A stretch of DNA of 64,000 bases from Streptomyces mangrovisoli (GTDB lineage: Bacteria > Actinomycetota > Actinomycetes > Streptomycetales > Streptomycetaceae): contig NZ_LAVA02000019.1 of assembly GCF_000974985.2 (NCBI RefSeq), forward strand, positions 117,038-181,037. Reading direction: 5' to 3'. Below, piece by piece: positions 33,471 to 41,285 of this stretch. The stretch's first letter is position 1. The number at the start of each line of letters is the position of its first letter. The notes under the pieces are model-generated. The model was not told where the DNA came from, searched no databases, and saw only the letters and a program-made list of their open reading frames with translations. The translations under genes and the position numbers were made by a program.

Positions 33471-35654
33471 GTGCGAAGCAACCTGCCAGAAGTCCCGGCC
33501 GGGTTCGTCGGCCGGCCGACGGAGCTCGGTCATCTCGCCGACGCGCTACGGCTGCACCGGCTGGTGACCCTGACGGGACCGGGCGGCGTCGGCAAGAGCC
33601 GCCTCGCGCTGCAGGCGGCGGGCGAGCTGCGGGCCAGGGGCGGGGGCGGGGGCGGGACGCCTGCGGCGGGCGGCGCGGACCACGGCCGGGAGCGGGACGG
33701 CGCGGGCCACGGCCGGGAGCCGGGCGGTGCGGATTCGACCGGCGCGGCGGACGGCGCGGAATCGCTCGGTGCGGCGGACGGCCCGGGTCGGCGGCGGGAC
33801 GTGGTCGTGACCTGGGTCGATCTGTGGCCGTTGCCCGACGACCGGCTGCTGATCGCCACCGTCGCCGACGCGCTCGACTTCGCGGACCACACCGCCGCCG
33901 ACCCGCTGGACGCCCTCGCCGTCTGGCTCGCGGACAAGGACGTGCTGATCGTCCTGGACTCGTGCGAACACCTGGTCCCCGCGTGCCGGGTGCTCGTCGA
34001 CCGGCTGCTGGACGCCTGCCCCGGCGTGACGGTCCTGGCGACCAGCCGCGAACCGCTGGGCCTGTCCGACGAGCACCGCGTCGCCGTGGAGCCGCTGTCC
34101 ACGGGGGGCGAGGCCGTGCAGCTGCTCGGACGGCTGGCCGCCGAGGCGGGGCGGCCGCTGACCGGCACCCCGGACATGATCGTCGCCTCCCGGCTGTGCC
34201 ACCGGCTCGAAGGCATCCCGCTGGCCGTCGAGTTGATCGCGGGCCATCTGCACGAGCACACCATCGACGAGATGGACCGCCAGCTCGCCTCCCGGCTGGA
34301 CCTCGCGGCGGCCGGCCCGCGCCCGGGACCCCCGCGCCACCAGGCGCTGCGGACCACCATCGGCTGGAGCCACGAGCTGTGCGGTCCGGCCGAACGGCTG
34401 CTCTGGGCGCGGATGTCGGTGTTCCGCGGCCCCGTCGACACGTACACCCTGCACGCGGTGTGCCCGAGCGGACCGCTGCGGCCCGACGACGTCCCCTCCG
34501 CCCTCCATCGCCTCGAACGCCAGTCGGTCATCACCCAACGCACCGGCCTGTACCGCATGTTGGACACCGTCCGCGACTACGGCCGGATGTGGCTGCGCGA
34601 ACTCGGCGAGGAGGGGCCGTGCGCCGACCGGCACGCCGCCTACTACCTCGACATGGCCCGGCGCGCCGACACCGGCTGGCTCGGCCCCGACCAGATCCGC
34701 TGGTACCGGTGGCTGGGCACGGTGCACGCGGACCTGTGCGCGGCCCTGGACCATCTGCTGGACACCCGGCCCCACGAAGCCGTCGAACTCAGCGGGCGGC
34801 TCGCCTTCTTCTGGAGCTGCTGCGGCCATCTCCAGGAAGCCGCCCACTACTTGGAGGAGTCCCTCGCCCTCTCCGGCGAACCGGGACCGGCCCGCGGCAG
34901 GGCGATGTGGGCGCTGGGCGTCGTACGCGTCCTGCGCGGTGAGGCCGTACAGGCCAAGGTGCTCGCGGACGCCTGCCGGCGCGACGCCGAACTGCGCGAG
35001 GACACCGACGGCCTGCTGCGCGCCGCCTATCTCACCGGCCTCGCCCATCTGCTCGACGGGAAGCCCGTCGCGGCCACCGACGCCGTCGACCTGGCCCTCA
35101 AGAACGCCGGGGGTCTGCTCGCGTTCAGTGCCGCGCCGGTGCTGTGCCGACTGGTACGGATCTTCGCCCTCACCGCGCGGGGCGAGTGGGGGCCTGCGCG
35201 GCAGGAGGCCGAGGCGCTCCGCGAGAACTGCGCGGCGCGCGGGGAGTGGTGGACACGGTCGTACACCGACTACCAGCTCGCGCTGATCGCGCTGCTGGAG
35301 GACCGCGCCGACCGGGCGACGGCCCACGCGCTGTCCATGCTGGAGGGCAAGCGCCGGATCGGCGACACCTTCGGGCTGGCCCTCGGCCTCGACGTCCTCG
35401 CCTTCTCGCTGGTCGCGGACGGGGTGGGCGAGCGCGGGGTCGCGGCCTTCGCCGCCGGAGAGTCGTACTGGGGCGCGGTCGGCCATCCGCAGCGCGGGAC
35501 ACCGGAACTCGCCCCGCTGCGCGACCGCTACCAGAACGAGGCCCGCGCGCTCGTCGGCGCCGACCACTACGACGAGCTCTCCGTACGGGCACGGTTCCGC
35601 GGGCCCGAGGCGGTCCTGGCGGAACTGCTGGGCCCGGTGCCACCGGGGCAGTGA
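33471..35654 (+). CDS. STAND-type NTPase with TPR-like C-terminal half
   Basis: The 727-residue protein has Walker A GPGGVGKS (36-43) and Walker B VLIVLDSCEH (about 158-167). VTVLATSREPLGLSDEH is the sensor/RNBD-like strand, and EGIPLAVELIAGHLHEH the GxP region. The C-terminal 300 residues are helical repeats (GHLQEAAHYLEESLALSGEP). There is no DNA-binding domain, unlike AfsR or LuxR-type relatives. Residues about 55-105 are a Gly/Ala/Asp-rich low-complexity insertion right after the Walker A helix. A -10-like aagact lies 6 nt before the GTG. Confidence 0.85.
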   Translation: MRSNLPEVPAGFVGRPTELGHLADALRLHRLVTLTGPGGVGKSRLALQAAGELRARGGGGGGTPAAGGADHGRERDGAGHGREPGGADSTGAADGAESLGAADGPGRRRDVVVTWVDLWPLPDDRLLIATVADALDFADHTAADPLDALAVWLADKDVLIVLDSCEHLVPACRVLVDRLLDACPGVTVLATSREPLGLSDEHRVAVEPLSTGGEAVQLLGRLAAEAGRPLTGTPDMIVASRLCHRLEGIPLAVELIAGHLHEHTIDEMDRQLASRLDLAAAGPRPGPPRHQALRTTIGWSHELCGPAERLLWARMSVFRGPVDTYTLHAVCPSGPLRPDDVPSALHRLERQSVITQRTGLYRMLDTVRDYGRMWLRELGEEGPCADRHAAYYLDMARRADTGWLGPDQIRWYRWLGTVHADLCAALDHLLDTRPHEAVELSGRLAFFWSCCGHLQEAAHYLEESLALSGEPGPARGRAMWALGVVRVLRGEAVQAKVLADACRRDAELREDTDGLLRAAYLTGLAHLLDGKPVAATDAVDLALKNAGGLLAFSAAPVLCRLVRIFALTARGEWGPARQEAEALRENCAARGEWWTRSYTDYQLALIALLEDRADRATAHALSMLEGKRRIGDTFGLALGLDVLAFSLVADGVGERGVAAFAAGESYWGAVGHPQRGTPELAPLRDRYQNEARALVGADHYDELSVRARFRGPEAVLAELLGPVPPGQ

Positions 35655-35970
35655 GGCACCGGGCACGACCGGCACGGGCGGTGAGGCACCCGGCGGGACG
35701 GGCTGGGACGGTGAGCCACCGGGCCGGACGGGCCGGAGCGGGGAGCCACCCGGCCGGACCGGCCGAGACGGGGAGCCACCCGGCCGGACCGGCCGAGACG
35801 GGGAGCCACCCGGCCGGACCGGCCGAGACGGGGAGCCAGTGGGCCCGACGGGCTCGGGCGGTGAGGCACCCCGCCGGACGGGCTGGGACGGTGAGCCACC
35901 CGGCCGGACGGGCCGAGGCGGGGAGCCAATGGGCCGGACGGGCTCGGGCCGTGAGGGACCGGGTGGGTGG
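35641..35970. repeat. 30-bp tandem array, about eleven units, overlapping the STAND gene stop
   Basis: Units start every 30 bp from 35641 to 35941, consensus ggccgagacggggagccacc followed by cggccggacc. Units at 35761 and 35791 are identical; the outer ones diverge. The stop codon (35652-35654) is in the first unit. Because 30 is a multiple of 3, each frame reads a decapeptide repeat, which explains several long but false ORFs here. There are no unique spacers, so it is not a CRISPR. From 35971 to 36134 I see nothing assignable. Confidence 0.9.
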
Positions 35971-36134
35971 GCGGTCCCGGCAGCCCCGTCCCGGACCCTC
36001 TGTCCCTGCCGTCTCCACCGCCGGTTCGGCTCGGCCCCGGTGACGCCACCCGGACGCCTGATCCGTCATCAGCGCCCCGTGCGGCGCCGCTTCGCCCCGC
36101 CCGGTCTCGCCGAGCGGCCTCGGGGCGCCGACCC

Positions 36135-36166
36135 TACGCTTGTGCGTGCACAGCGTCGGCACGCAC
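36135..36166 (+). promoter_or_regulatory. -10-like box followed by a dyad upstream of the CMD-family gene
   Basis: tacgct (36135-36140) is followed at once by gtgcgtgc (36142-36149) / gcacgcac (36159-36166), a perfect 8-bp inverted repeat with 9-nt spacer. The dyad would sit over the transcription start, giving a 5' UTR of about 95 nt. Weak -35. Confidence 0.45.
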
Positions 36167-36243
36167 GGAGCAGGGTCGCGTCTGCACCGCCGAGCCTCGC
36201 GTCCGACTCCGGCTGCATCTGCCGCTTCCAAGGAGGCCGCGCC

Positions 36244-36600
36244 ATGTCCACTGTTTCCGACACCCCCGTGCTCGACACCATCGCCGCGATGACCCTCGAC
36301 TCCGTCGAGCGGTGCGGCATGGACCCCAAGACGCTCATCCTCACGCGCATCGCCGCGCTCGTGGCGATGGACGCCCCGCCCATCTCCTACCTCGCGCACG
36401 TGGACCCCGCGATCAAGGCGGAGCTCGACGTGGAGCAGTTGCAGGACGTCCTCGTGGCGATCGCCCCGGTCGTCGGGACGGCCCGCGTGATGTCGGCGGC
36501 CGGGCACATCGCGAAGGCGTTCGGCCTGGCGATCGCCCTGGCCGAGAGCGAGGCGGAGGCCCTCGCCAAGGCCGAGGCCGAGAGCCGCGGCAAGAGCTGA
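36244..36600 (+). CDS. Carboxymuconolactone decarboxylase (CMD/AhpD)-family protein
   Basis: The 118-residue all-helical protein has a perfect aaggaggc ribosome site. ILTRIAALVAMDAPPISYLAHV and VAIAPVVGTARVMSAAGHIAKA fit the CMD fold. The CxxC of AhpD peroxidases is missing; the only Cys is in ERCGMD, so peroxidase activity is doubtful. The C-terminal helix is a charged Glu/Ala-rich stretch. The upstream open frame back to 35839 runs through the 30-bp repeat and is rejected as a start. Confidence 0.82.
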   Translation: MSTVSDTPVLDTIAAMTLDSVERCGMDPKTLILTRIAALVAMDAPPISYLAHVDPAIKAELDVEQLQDVLVAIAPVVGTARVMSAAGHIAKAFGLAIALAESEAEALAKAEAESRGKS

Positions 36601-36611
36601 GCCGACGCCCA

Positions 36612-36657
36612 GGGGCGGGGTCCGTGCGCGCACACGCGGGTGCACGAACCCCGCCCC
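36612..36657 (+). terminator. Terminator hairpin after the CMD-family gene
   Basis: ggggcggggt (36612-36621) / accccgcccc (36648-36657), perfect 10-bp arms with an inner GC-rich dyad in the 26-nt loop, 11 nt after the stop. Confidence 0.75.
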
Positions 36658-36815
36658 TTCGGCGTGGGCGCCGTTCACCCCGAGCCCGTGCTTCGGCTCG
36701 GGCGCCATACACCCTGACCTCGTGCTTCGGCGCAGGCGCCGTACACCTTCACTCAGCCCCTCGGCTCGGGCGCCGTACACCCTGACCTCGTGCTTCGGCG
36801 CGGGCGCCCTACCCC
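36654..36815. repeat. 34-bp tandem repeat, about five units
   Basis: Copies of gtgcttcggcgcgggcgcc followed by gtacaccctgacctc begin near 36654, 36688, 36722, 36756 and 36790. Each unit can form a small hairpin. The array fills the space between the CMD terminator and the promoter of the next regulator. Confidence 0.8.
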
Positions 36816-36836
36816 CTCGACCCCGCTCCCGCCCCG

Positions 36837-36848
36837 TACCCTGTCCCC
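36837..36848 (+). promoter_or_regulatory. -10 box giving a leaderless transcript
   Basis: taccct (36837-36842) ends 6 nt before the GTG of the GlxA-type regulator; no ribosome binding site is present. Confidence 0.5.
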
Positions 36849-37805
36849 GTGCCCGCGCCCCACCTGCACCCTGTCGCCGTCCTCGTGCTCGAAGGCGCCA
36901 AGCCGCTCGACGTCGGCATCCCCGCGCAGGTCTTCACGACCCGCGCGAGCATGCCGTACGAGGTCCGGGTGTGCGGTGCGGCCCCCGGCCTGGTGACCGG
37001 CGGCGACGGGCTGTCGTACCACGTCGCCCACGGGCTGGACACGCTCGCCTGGGCCGAGATCGTGTTCATCCCGGGTTACCGGTTCCCGGACCGCGAGGAC
37101 CCGCCGCCGGCCGTCGTCGAGGCACTGCTCGCCGCCCATGAGCGCGGGGCACGTCTCGCCGCCATCTCCACCGGTGCCTTCGCGCTGGCCGCCACCGGTC
37201 TCCTCGACGGCCGGCGCGCCACCACGCACTGGCACTACACGCGCGCCCTCGCGGCGAAGCATCCGCTGGTCAAGGTCGACGAGAACGTGCTGTTCGTCGA
37301 CGAGGGCAGCGTGCTCACCTCCGCGGGCGCCGCCTCCGGCATCGACCTGTGCCTGCACATCCTGCGCGGCGACCTCGGCGTGGCCGCCTCCAACCACGCG
37401 GCCCGGCGCCTGGTCGCCGCGCCGTACCGCAGCGGCGGCCAGGCGCAGTACGTGCCCCGCAGCGTGCCCGAGGCGCTCGGCGAGCGGTTCGCCGCGACCC
37501 GGGAGTGGGCGCTGCACCGGCTCGACGAGCCGCTCACCCTCGACGCGCTCGCCCACCACGCCGCCGTCTCCCCGCGCACGCTGTCGCGGCGCTTCGTCGA
37601 GGACACCGGCTACACGCCCATGCAGTGGGTGATGCGGGCCCGGATCGACCTCGCCCGGGAGCTGCTAGAACGGTCGGAGCGCGGCATCGAGCAGATCGCG
37701 AACGACGTCGGCCTCGGCACCGGCGCCAACCTGCGCCTGCACTTCCAGCGCATCCTCGGGACCACACCGAGCGAGTACCGGCGGACCTTCGCGAAGGGCG
37801 AGTGA
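36849..37805 (+). CDS. GlxA-family AraC transcriptional regulator, second copy
   Basis: The 318-residue protein has a DJ-1/PfpI-like sensor (VAVLVLEGAKPLDVGIPAQVF; LAAISTGAFALAATGLLDG, where the usual nucleophile Cys is Ser) and a C-terminal AraC HTH (LTLDALAHHAAVSPRTLSRRF; IANDVGLGTGANLRLHFQRI). The sensor therefore cannot act as a Cys hydrolase. It resembles the regulator at 10257-11216 but has no divergent partner. The stop codon is part of a 19-bp direct repeat. Confidence 0.87.
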   Translation: MPAPHLHPVAVLVLEGAKPLDVGIPAQVFTTRASMPYEVRVCGAAPGLVTGGDGLSYHVAHGLDTLAWAEIVFIPGYRFPDREDPPPAVVEALLAAHERGARLAAISTGAFALAATGLLDGRRATTHWHYTRALAAKHPLVKVDENVLFVDEGSVLTSAGAASGIDLCLHILRGDLGVAASNHAARRLVAAPYRSGGQAQYVPRSVPEALGERFAATREWALHRLDEPLTLDALAHHAAVSPRTLSRRFVEDTGYTPMQWVMRARIDLARELLERSERGIEQIANDVGLGTGANLRLHFQRILGTTPSEYRRTFAKGE

Positions 37806-37848
37806 CGCCCACGGAGACCCCCGACCACCGGCGAGTGACGCCCACGGA
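37797..37848. repeat. Direct repeat of 19 bp, period 33, at the regulator stop codon
   Basis: ggcgagtgacgcccacgga occurs at 37797-37815 and 37830-37848. The first copy contains the gene's TGA stop. Confidence 0.82.
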
Positions 37849-37967
37849 CACACACCAAGGGCCCTCCCGGCACCCTGGCGGGATCCTTTCGAACCATGGC
37901 GCTCGCGCCTGTGCCACACCCTGGCGCGGCGCGCGAGGCTGGAGGCACACCGAAGGGACTGCCTCAC

Positions 37968-38966
37968 ATGACTCGCATCGCCATCAACGGATTCGGCCGC
38001 ATCGGACGCAACGTGCTGCGTGCTCTGCTGGAGCGCGACACCGACCTCGAGATCGTCGCCGTCAACGACCTCACGGAGCCCGCCGCGCTGGCGCGGCTGC
38101 TCGCCTTCGACACGACCGCCGGACGGCTCGGCCGCCCGGTGAGCGTGGACGGCGACACCCTCGTGGTCGACGGCCGACGGATCAAGGTGCTCGCCGAGCG
38201 CGAGCCGGCGCAGCTGCCGTGGGCGGAGCTCGGCGTGGAGATCGTGCTGGAGGCGACCGGCCGCTTCACCTCGGCCAAGGCCGCCCGCGCCCACCTCGAC
38301 GCGGGCGCGAAGAAGGTCCTGGTCGGCGCGCCGTCGGACGGTGCCGACGTCACTCTGGCGTACGGCGTCAACACCGACGCCTACGACGCCGAACTCCACA
38401 CGATCGTCTCGAACGCGTCCTGCACGACGAACGCCCTCGCGCCGCTGGCCGCCGTCCTCGACGAACTCGCCGAGATCGAGCACGGGTTCATGACCACCGT
38501 GCACGCGTACACCCAGGAGCAGAACCTCCAGGACGGCCCGCACCGCGACCCGCGCCGCGCCCGCGCCGCCGGTGTCAACATCGTGCCGACCACGACCGGC
38601 GCCGCGAAGGCGATCGGCCTGGTGCTGCCCCGCCTCGACGGCAAGCTCTCCGGCGACTCCATCCGCGTGCCCGTGCCGGTCGGCTCGATCGTGGAGCTGA
38701 ACACGACCGTCGCCCGCGAGGTGACCCGCGACGAGATCCTCGCCGCCTACCGGGCCGCCGCCGAGGGCCCGCTCGCCGGAATCCTGGAGTACTCCGAGGA
38801 CGCCCTGGTGTCGTCCGACATCACGGGCAACCCGGCCTCCTCGATCTTCGACTCCGAGCTGACCCGCGTCGACGGCCGCCACGTCAAGGTCGTCGCCTGG
38901 TACGACAACGAGTGGGGCTTCTCCAACCGCGTCATCGACACGCTTCAGCTGCTCGCCGCAGGCTGA
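37968..38966 (+). CDS. gap: Type I glyceraldehyde-3-phosphate dehydrogenase
   Basis: The 332-residue protein has the NAD-binding loop INGFGRIGRN (6-15) and the active site SNASCTTN with catalytic Cys152. The S-loop and C-terminal VKVVAWYDNEWGFSNRVIDT are standard. It converts glyceraldehyde 3-phosphate, NAD and phosphate to 1,3-bisphosphoglycerate in glycolysis. ATG 37968 with gaaggga fits family length; the in-frame ATG at 37896 would add 24 atypical residues. It ends at a strong terminator and is probably monocistronic; pgk and tpi are not adjacent, so it may be a secondary copy. Confidence 0.95.
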   Translation: MTRIAINGFGRIGRNVLRALLERDTDLEIVAVNDLTEPAALARLLAFDTTAGRLGRPVSVDGDTLVVDGRRIKVLAEREPAQLPWAELGVEIVLEATGRFTSAKAARAHLDAGAKKVLVGAPSDGADVTLAYGVNTDAYDAELHTIVSNASCTTNALAPLAAVLDELAEIEHGFMTTVHAYTQEQNLQDGPHRDPRRARAAGVNIVPTTTGAAKAIGLVLPRLDGKLSGDSIRVPVPVGSIVELNTTVAREVTRDEILAAYRAAAEGPLAGILEYSEDALVSSDITGNPASSIFDSELTRVDGRHVKVVAWYDNEWGFSNRVIDTLQLLAAG

Positions 38967-38981
38967 CCGGCCCTGTCGCGC

Positions 38982-39021
38982 ACGACGGTGCCGCCGCCTC
39001 TCGGGGCGGCGGCACCGTCGT
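38982..39021 (+). terminator. Strong terminator after gap
   Basis: Perfect 16-bp inverted repeat acgacggtgccgccgc (38982-38997) / gcggcggcaccgtcgt (39006-39021) with an 8-nt loop, 15 nt after the stop. Confidence 0.9.
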
Positions 39022-39056
39022 ATGGTCGTCCGCGGCCCGAGGGGGCCTTCTCGCGC

Positions 39057-39111
39057 TTCCCCGCGCCCCTTTCGGGGCACGTCCACCCGGGCCCCTCAGG
39101 GGCGCGGGGAA
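39057..39111. repeat. Streptomycete intergenic repeat with 14-bp arms
   Basis: ttccccgcgcccct (39057-39070) and aggggcgcggggaa (39098-39111) are exact inverted copies 27 nt apart. The ttccccgcgcccct core is a widespread element in Streptomyces intergenic regions. An inner hairpin (cccctttcgggg) is also present. Confidence 0.72.
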
Positions 39112-39143
39112 CTATCCCGTTGTGAGGGTCCTGAGCAGCCCCG

Positions 39144-39155
39144 TAGGGTCCCCAC
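39144..39155 (+). promoter_or_regulatory. -10 box giving a leaderless transcript
   Basis: tagggt (39144-39149) ends 6 nt before the ATG of the YqeY-like gene; no ribosome binding site is visible. Confidence 0.55.
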
Positions 39156-39509
39156 ATGTCTCTGCGTGATCAGCTGCGGCTGGCCCTGACCCCCGCCATG
39201 CGTGCCCGCGACCGGGCCACGGTGAGCGTGTTGCGCGCGACCCTCGCAGCCCTCGACAACGCGGAGGCGGTCCCCGTCGCCGGGACCGCCGCGCGCGGCC
39301 TCGCCCTGGAGCAGTCGCCGGTGGGCGCCGGTGCCACCGAGGCGCCGCGGCGCGAGCTGAGCGAGGCCGAGATGACGGAGATCGTACGGGCCGAGGCCGC
39401 CGAACGGATCGCGGTCGCGGACCGGTTGACCGCGCCCGCGCACGCCGATCGGGCCGCCGGGCTGCGCGCGGAGGCGGCCGTGCTGCTGCGCCTGCTGGAC
39501 GGCCGCTGA
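39156..39509 (+). CDS. YqeY/GatB C-terminal-like small protein
   Basis: This 117-residue helical protein starts MSLRDQLRLALTPAMRARDR and continues SVLRATLAALDNAEAV, the first two helices of the YqeY family. The linker with EMTEIVRAEAAERIAVADRL is also typical. The C-terminal GatB-like domain of full YqeY (about 150 residues) is largely missing, so this is the short actinobacterial version. Role unknown; relatives are linked to tRNA-dependent amidotransferases only by domain similarity. Confidence 0.72.
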   Translation: MSLRDQLRLALTPAMRARDRATVSVLRATLAALDNAEAVPVAGTAARGLALEQSPVGAGATEAPRRELSEAEMTEIVRAEAAERIAVADRLTAPAHADRAAGLRAEAAVLLRLLDGR

Positions 39510-39622
39510 GCGCGGCACCACGCACACCCTCCCCCGGGCCCCCTGCCTCTCGCGTGGTCGTCTCCCCGCGATGGTGCGACGCTGAGAGGGCAGGTGACCC
39601 AGCAGGAACCCCGGGAGGGCCC

Positions 39623-41104
39623 ATGGGACGGGACGTCCCGGCCACGGTCTTCACCCGTGAGGACCGCCGCCGGTACCGGGTCAAGATCCACGAATGTCTC
39701 GACACGCTGGCGGAGATGCTGCGCGAGGAACGGTTCGAGGCGGAGCAGCCGAAGGTCGGACTCGAGATCGAGCTGAACCTGGTCGACGACGCCGCCGAAC
39801 CCGCGATGCGCAACTGCGACGTGCTGGCGGCGATCGCGGACCCCGCGTGGTCGACCGAGCTCGGCCGGTTCAATCTGGAGATCAACATCCCGCCGCGCGG
39901 ACGGCTGACCACGGGGGGACCGGACGCCTGGGAGAACGAGATCCGTGACGCGCTGAACCACGCCGAGGAACGCGCGCGGACCGTCGGCGCCCATCTGATC
40001 ATGATCGGGATCCTGCCCACGCTGCGCCAGTCCGACGTCGGCGAGGCCGCGCTGTCGGAGAACCCCCGCTATCAGCTGCTGAACGACCAGATCTTCGCGG
40101 CGCGCGGCGAGGACCTGTACATCGAGGTCGACGGCGCGGACCGGCTGCGGACGTACGCGGACACGATCACGCCGGAGGCGGCCTGCACCAGCACCCAGTT
40201 CCATCTCCAGGTCTCGCCCGAGGAGTTCGCCGACTACTGGAACGCGGCCCAGGCGATCGCCGGTGTCCAGGTGGCGCTGGCCGCCAACTCGCCCTTCCTC
40301 TTCGGCAAGGAGCTCTGGCACGAGACGCGCATCCCGCTGTTCGAGCAGGCGACCGACACCCGCCCGAAGGAGATCAAGGAGCAGGGCGTACGGCCCCGGG
40401 TGTGGTTCGGCGAGCGCTGGATCAACAGCGTCTTCGACCTGTTCGAGGAGAACCTGCGCTACTTCCCCGCGCTGCTCCCGCTCTGCGACGACCAGGACCC
40501 CGCGGAGACGCTGGACCGCGGAGACATCCCCGAACTCGCCGAACTGACCCTGCACAACGGCACGGTCTACCGCTGGAACCGCCCGGTCTACGCCGTCGCG
40601 CACGACAAGCCGCACCTCCGGGTGGAGAACCGGGTGCTGCCCGCCGGTCCGACCGTCGCCGACACCCTCGCCAACGGCGCCTTCTACTACGGCCTCACCC
40701 GCGCCCTCGTCGAGGAGGACCGGCCGGTGTGGTCGCGCATGTCGTTCTCCGTCGCGGAGGACAACCTGCACAGCGCGGCCCGGCACGGCATCGACGCGCG
40801 GCTGTACTGGCCCGGCATGGGCGAGGTGCCGGTGCCCGAACTCGTGCTGCGCCGGCTGCTGCCGCTCGCCCACGAGGGGCTGCGGCGCTCCGGGATGGAC
40901 GACGCCTGGCGGGAGCCGCTGCTCGGCGTCATCGAGCAGCGCTGCGTCACCGCGCGCAACGGGGCTGTCTGGCAACGGGAGATGGCCGAGCACATCGAGG
41001 CGTCGTCGTCGGGCGGCCGGCACGAGGCGCTGCGCCGCATGACCCGGCAGTACATGGACTACATGCATCTCAACGCGCCCGCGCACACCTGGCCCGTCGA
41101 GTGA
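39623..41104 (+). CDS. Glutamate-cysteine ligase family protein
   Basis: The 493-residue protein has carboxylate-amine ligase landmarks: PKVGLEIELNLVDD and GRFNLEINIPPRGR (ATP/Mg-binding acidic strands), ACTSTQFHLQVSPEEFADYW and HLRVENRVLPAGPTVADTL. ATG 39623 with gggagggc is preferred over an earlier ATG at 39554. It may make gamma-glutamylcysteine or a related gamma-glutamyl amide; streptomycetes use gamma-glutamylcysteine for ergothioneine. No egt genes are nearby, so the product is uncertain. Confidence 0.75.
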   Translation: MGRDVPATVFTREDRRRYRVKIHECLDTLAEMLREERFEAEQPKVGLEIELNLVDDAAEPAMRNCDVLAAIADPAWSTELGRFNLEINIPPRGRLTTGGPDAWENEIRDALNHAEERARTVGAHLIMIGILPTLRQSDVGEAALSENPRYQLLNDQIFAARGEDLYIEVDGADRLRTYADTITPEAACTSTQFHLQVSPEEFADYWNAAQAIAGVQVALAANSPFLFGKELWHETRIPLFEQATDTRPKEIKEQGVRPRVWFGERWINSVFDLFEENLRYFPALLPLCDDQDPAETLDRGDIPELAELTLHNGTVYRWNRPVYAVAHDKPHLRVENRVLPAGPTVADTLANGAFYYGLTRALVEEDRPVWSRMSFSVAEDNLHSAARHGIDARLYWPGMGEVPVPELVLRRLLPLAHEGLRRSGMDDAWREPLLGVIEQRCVTARNGAVWQREMAEHIEASSSGGRHEALRRMTRQYMDYMHLNAPAHTWPVE

Positions 41105-41154
41105 CCGGCCGCGTGTCGCGGCCCGAAGGCACCCGCGCCGCACACCCGTCGGAC

Positions 41155-41285
41155 CGTCCTCGACAGGGCCCCGTGCGGCCGTCCTCGGCACGACCCGTGC
41201 CGCCCCGTCCTCAGTACGGCCCTTGCAGCCCCGTCGTCAGTACTGCTCGTGCAGCCCCGTCCTCAGTACGGCCCGTGCGTCCACC
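41155..41285. repeat. 26-bp tandem repeat, five units, containing a stop codon
   Basis: Units begin at about 41155, 41180, 41206, 41232 and 41258 with consensus cgtcctcagtacggcccgtg followed by cagccc. The last holds the minus-strand stop (41263-41265) of the amidohydrolase gene. It fills the convergent junction with the ligase gene. Confidence 0.82.

Noticed and set aside
35641..35970. CRISPR array
   Set aside because: The 30-bp units are directly adjacent with no unique spacers, and no cas gene is present.
35839..36243. N-terminal extension of the CMD-family protein through the 30-bp repeat
   Set aside because: A perfect ribosome site precedes ATG 36244, which gives normal family length; the extension is repeat-derived.
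35170..36780. Minus-strand frame with PAGWLPVSAG repeats that looks like a repetitive surface protein
   Set aside because: It is the 30-bp array read in reverse; outside the array it is antisense to real genes and has no signal peptide or conserved domain.
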